A stretch of DNA of 7,686 nt, taken from positions 1-7,686 of the forward strand of contig DFIS01000070.1 in assembly GCA_002372175.1 (NCBI GenBank), read 5' to 3'. Source of the DNA: Solobacterium sp. UBA3691 (GTDB lineage Bacteria; Bacillota_I; Bacilli_A; Erysipelotrichales; Erysipelotrichaceae). A model generated the notes under the pieces. The model was not told the origin of the DNA and made no database searches. It saw only the letters and a program-made list of their open reading frames with translations. Position numbers and translations under genes: made by a program. Numbering within the stretch: position 1 is the first letter of the stretch; every line of letters begins with the position of its first letter. Positions 5,577 to 7,686 of this stretch are shown here, in pieces.

Positions 5577-6363
5577 CTTTCTTTCCCTTTCTTTCCCGTA
5601 TCATCGGGACTACATTGATGATCAGCAGTACTGCTGTAATAACATATACGATAATTGCGCTTAACGCATTGATCGTCGGATTGATTCGTTTGACGTTGGC
5701 ATAGACATACATCGAGATGTTGTTGATGCCGGGACCCGTTGTAAACAGCGAGATCACAAAGTCATCGAAGGACATCGTGAAGGCCACGAGAGCCCCCGAG
5801 ATGATTCCCTCTCTGATCTGCGGGATGATCACCTTCCAGAGTGCCTGGATCGGCGTGCAGCCAAGATCGAGAGCTGCCTCGGCAATATTCGGATCAAGAC
5901 TTCTGAGCTTCGGCATGATCGACAGGATCACATACGGTATGCAGAACGCGATATGTGCCAGCACCATCGTCGTAAAGCCGGTCTTGATGCGCAGTGATGT
6001 AAAGAACAGCATGAAGCCGATCGCCGTAACGATATCAGGATTGAGCATCGGCAGGTTATTGACCTGATTGATTGCTTCTCTGACGATCTTACGGCTCTTG
6101 GACATACCGATCGCTGTGATCGTACCTACGATCGTAGAAACAACTGTCGCGATCACCGCACAGGCAACTGTGTACCAGATCGCTTCCATGATCGTCCGGT
6201 TGGCAAACATCTTCCGGTACCATTCAAGTGAGAAGCCGGTAAACTTTGTCAGTGACTTCGAACTGTTGAAACTGAAGAACACGACATAGATGATCGGCAG
6301 ATAGAAGAACAGCATGATCAGTACTATATAGAGGCGCTCATGAAGCTTTGTCTTCTTTTCCAT
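5545..6363 (-). CDS. potC: Spermidine/putrescine ABC transporter permease PotC
   Basis: A 272-residue inner-membrane permease with about six hydrophobic segments, the first at about 11-31 (LYIVLIMLFFYLPIIYVVFF). The ABC permease coupling loop (EAA motif) is AEAALDLGCTPIQALWKVII (161-180), which contacts the PotA ATPase. MSFDDFVISLFTTGPG (197-212) is a PotC signature. Length matches the family (about 260-270). The ATG at 6363 overlaps the potB stop by one base (TGATG) and has a strong AAAGGAGG site (6381-6374) inside the potB C-terminal Glu codons. The basic C-terminal tail (RERKGKKDEK) encodes, in its DNA, the purine-rich potD ribosome-site region, and potC ends 32 bases inside potD. It forms the translocation channel with PotB. 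Confidence 0.95.
   Translation of the reverse strand: MEKKTKLHERLYIVLIMLFFYLPIIYVVFFSFNSSKSLTKFTGFSLEWYRKMFANRTIMEAIWYTVACAVIATVVSTIVGTITAIGMSKSRKIVREAINQVNNLPMLNPDIVTAIGFMLFFTSLRIKTGFTTMVLAHIAFCIPYVILSIMPKLRSLDPNIAEAALDLGCTPIQALWKVIIPQIREGIISGALVAFTMSFDDFVISLFTTGPGINNISMYVYANVKRINPTINALSAIIVYVITAVLLIINVVPMIRERKGKKDEKSINSSLS
5578..5597 (-). repeat. Tandem 10-base repeat at the potC-potD junction
   Basis: GGGAAAGAAA occurs twice in direct tandem (5597-5588 and 5587-5578), ending two bases before the potD ATG. It encodes part of the basic PotC tail (RERKGKKD) and supplies the purine-rich potD ribosome site. The copy nearest the ATG has usable spacing. Confidence 0.7.
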
Positions 6364-7148
6364 CAGGCTTCCTCCTCCTTTGCACTGACATCCAGTTTTC
6401 TGGTGACAAACATACTGATCAGGATAATAATTGCCATGATCATACTGATGGCGGAACCAAAGTTCCAGTCACCGGTCTTGATAAAGTAGTCTTCGATCAG
6501 GTTACCGATCAGTACATACTGACCGCCACCGAGCAGCTTCGGGATAAAGAAGCTTGAGACCGCCGGCAGGAAGACAAGTGTGATACCGCTGACAACACCG
6601 GAGAGCGACAGCGGCAGCGTTACTCTGAGGAAGGTCTGGGTACTGTTGGCGCCAAGGTCGCTGGCAGCCGTGATCAGAGCCGGATCGATCTTGGACAAGG
6701 AAGTATAAACTTCCAGGATCATGAACGGCAGAAAGTTGTATACCATACCGACATATACGCGCATCTCACTGGAGAGATCCACATAGCCAAGCAGACCGCG
6801 CCATGCATATGTACGGACAAGCATGTTGATCCACATTGGCATCGTCACAAGCAGGATCATGATCGCCTGTGTATTCGGCTTGAATTTGGCAAAGATATAC
6901 GCTGCCGGATAGCCGAGAGCGATACACACGACCGTGGTGATAAAGGCCATCTTCAGGCTTCGCCATAATACATTCGGGAAGATCGAATCCTGGAAGAACC
7001 GCAGGAAATTGCTGATCGTGAACTGAAAGGTCAGTACATCATTCCCCTGTACCGTGAATGCATAGAGTACGATCATCAGCATCGGAGCGATGATCATGAC
7101 TGCCATCCAGACAAGATACGGGTAAGCCATCTTGCTGAAACCCTTCAT
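6363..7148 (-). CDS. potB: Spermidine/putrescine ABC transporter permease PotB
   Basis: A 261-residue inner-membrane permease, partner of PotC. Hydrophobic segments begin at about residue 9 (YPYLVWMAVMIIAPMLMIVL). PMWINMLVRTYAW (104-116) and GMVYNFLPFMIL (134-145) are PotB signatures. The EAA coupling loop is ITAASDLGANSTQTFLRVTL (159-178), and LLGGGQYVLIGNLIEDYF follows as in the family. The stretch between RTYAW and GMVYN is about 18 residues shorter than in E. coli PotB, by eye. The ATG at 7148 lies two bases after the potA stop and has only a weak ribosome site, so translation is probably coupled to potA. The TGA overlaps the potC ATG by one base. Confidence 0.94.
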   Translation of the reverse strand: MKGFSKMAYPYLVWMAVMIIAPMLMIVLYAFTVQGNDVLTFQFTISNFLRFFQDSIFPNVLWRSLKMAFITTVVCIALGYPAAYIFAKFKPNTQAIMILLVTMPMWINMLVRTYAWRGLLGYVDLSSEMRVYVGMVYNFLPFMILEVYTSLSKIDPALITAASDLGANSTQTFLRVTLPLSLSGVVSGITLVFLPAVSSFFIPKLLGGGQYVLIGNLIEDYFIKTGDWNFGSAISMIMAIIILISMFVTRKLDVSAKEEEA

Positions 7149-7150
7149 TC

Positions 7151-7686
7151 TCAGGCACCCATCTTTCTCATGACATGGATATCTTCAGGATTCCAGTTCA
7201 GACCGACACGTTCACCTTCCACGTGATGATCTGTTGTTTCCACCTTGAGCTCACGTCCCTGTGTGGAGAATGTGATCGGATAATCACCTTCGGTAATATT
7301 CTCATCGTCAAAGTCATACTTGACATCCCAGATCTCTACCTTGGAATCATCCTCCAGGTTCCATGCGGCCGCATCTGCCCAGCGGATCAGATCCGTATCA
7401 AGAGCCAGAGACTCCTTGATCTCATCTGCACTTCTGTAGAAATCAAAGGCCTGGATCGCTTCTTCATTTGCCTGGTCTTCGATCGCATTCGGCTTGACAA
7501 CATAGATCTTGATCGAGATCTCAGTGCCCTTGTCAGTCGCAAAGCGGCAGTCATATGCACCGACTTCGTTCTTCACATCATATTCAACCTTGGACAGGGA
7601 GACATCTTCATCATCATCTGTCCATGCCTGAGCATTGGCTCTGGTGATGACCTCTGCTGCCGTCAGGGAAGGAACATCCTCCAGGT
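7151..7686 (-). CDS. potA: PotA ATPase C-terminal part with two Ig-like repeats (5' end outside window)
   Basis: The frame is open from the right edge (first full codon 7684-7682) to TGA at 7153-7151, giving 178 codons. An apparent start at 7576 is only an internal GTG (Val). The last residues, VGLNWNPEDIHVMRKMGA, resemble the end of the PotA C-terminal regulatory (TOBE-like) domain, and the gene sits two bases before potB, where potA belongs. The roughly 150 residues before that are not normal PotA. They form two similar acidic units, each with an (I)xRAxAxAW-type helix start, an acidic turn (TDDDED; LEDDSK), a K-V-x-Y-D strand, then a G-x-Y-(x)3-F-x-T strand pair (VGAYDCRFATDKGTEI; EGDYPITFSTQGREL). 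That pattern recalls the Ig-like repeats of Firmicute surface proteins, here in a protein expected to be cytoplasmic. The ATP-binding core (Walker A, signature, Walker B) is outside the window, so PotA identity rests on context and the tail. Confidence 0.75.
   Translation of the reverse strand, partial: LEDVPSLTAAEVITRANAQAWTDDDEDVSLSKVEYDVKNEVGAYDCRFATDKGTEISIKIYVVKPNAIEDQANEEAIQAFDFYRSADEIKESLALDTDLIRWADAAAWNLEDDSKVEIWDVKYDFDDENITEGDYPITFSTQGRELKVETTDHHVEGERVGLNWNPEDIHVMRKMGA
7232..7402 (-). repeat. Ig-like protein repeat 2 in the PotA tail
   Basis: The second unit begins LDTDLIRWADAAAWNLEDDS and ends KVETT, just before the PotA-like C-terminus. A preceding segment, FDFYRSADEIKES (about 7408-7446), may be the first strand of this unit. 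The DNA of the two units has clearly diverged, so this is an old duplication or two domains gained together. Confidence 0.6.
7496..7666 (-). repeat. Ig-like protein repeat 1 in the PotA tail
   Basis: A unit of about 57 codons beginning LTAAEVITRANAQAWTDDDE and ending in IKIYVV. It aligns by eye with the second unit: RANAQAW with RWADAAAW, KVEYD with DVKYD, VGAYDCRFAT with EGDYPITFST. The homology to Ig-like surface repeats is inferred from pattern. Confidence 0.6.

Noticed and set aside
5595..5608. CCCG/CGGG hairpin as a potC terminator.
   Set aside because: It is inside the potC coding region and is followed by a purine-rich stretch instead of a T-tract.
7151..7576. A separate 141-residue gene starting at 7576.
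   Set aside because: The supposed start is a GTG inside a frame that stays open to the window edge, and the first Ig-like repeat spans it.

Overview
The window reads as chromosome of a low-to-mid G+C Firmicute (Bacillota), most likely a gut-type Erysipelotrichia/Clostridia relative. That placement is inferred from protein style, Shine-Dalgarno sites of the AGGAGG type and tRNAs with encoded CCA. TGA is used as a normal stop (potA, potB, the flippase gene, the distal glycosyltransferase gene), so the code is standard and not the Mollicutes code. G+C is close to half by eye. Every real gene lies on the minus strand, so transcription runs from the right end of the window to the left. Coding density is very high, with several 1-4 base overlaps.

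Right part (7686 to 4464): a polyamine ABC importer operon in the order potA-potB-potC-potD. potA is cut by the window edge. Only the C-terminal end of its product is visible, and that end carries two tandem acidic Ig-like repeats before a normal PotA C-terminus, the most unusual thing in the window. PotB and PotC are the two permeases and PotD is the lipoprotein that captures the substrate.

Middle (4421 to 4197): tRNA-Cys(GCA) and tRNA-Leu(TAA), ten bases apart, with a clear promoter in front and a rho-independent terminator behind. No terminator is visible between potD and the tRNAs, so pot transcripts may read through them.

Left part (4196 to 1): a surface-glycan biosynthesis cluster. It encodes a Wzx-type flippase, an unrecognised 217-residue protein translationally coupled to it, an RmlC-like dTDP-sugar epimerase, two family 2 glycosyltransferases and the start of a DUF2304 membrane protein that runs off the left edge. 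Together these would make an epimerised deoxysugar, transfer sugars to a lipid carrier and flip the product across the membrane. The flippase and rmlC genes each have a consensus TATAAT box six to eight bases before the ATG and no Shine-Dalgarno site, which suggests leaderless or nearly leaderless mRNAs. No CRISPR array, insertion sequence, integrase or phage gene is visible, and no stretch over 300 bases lacks a gene.
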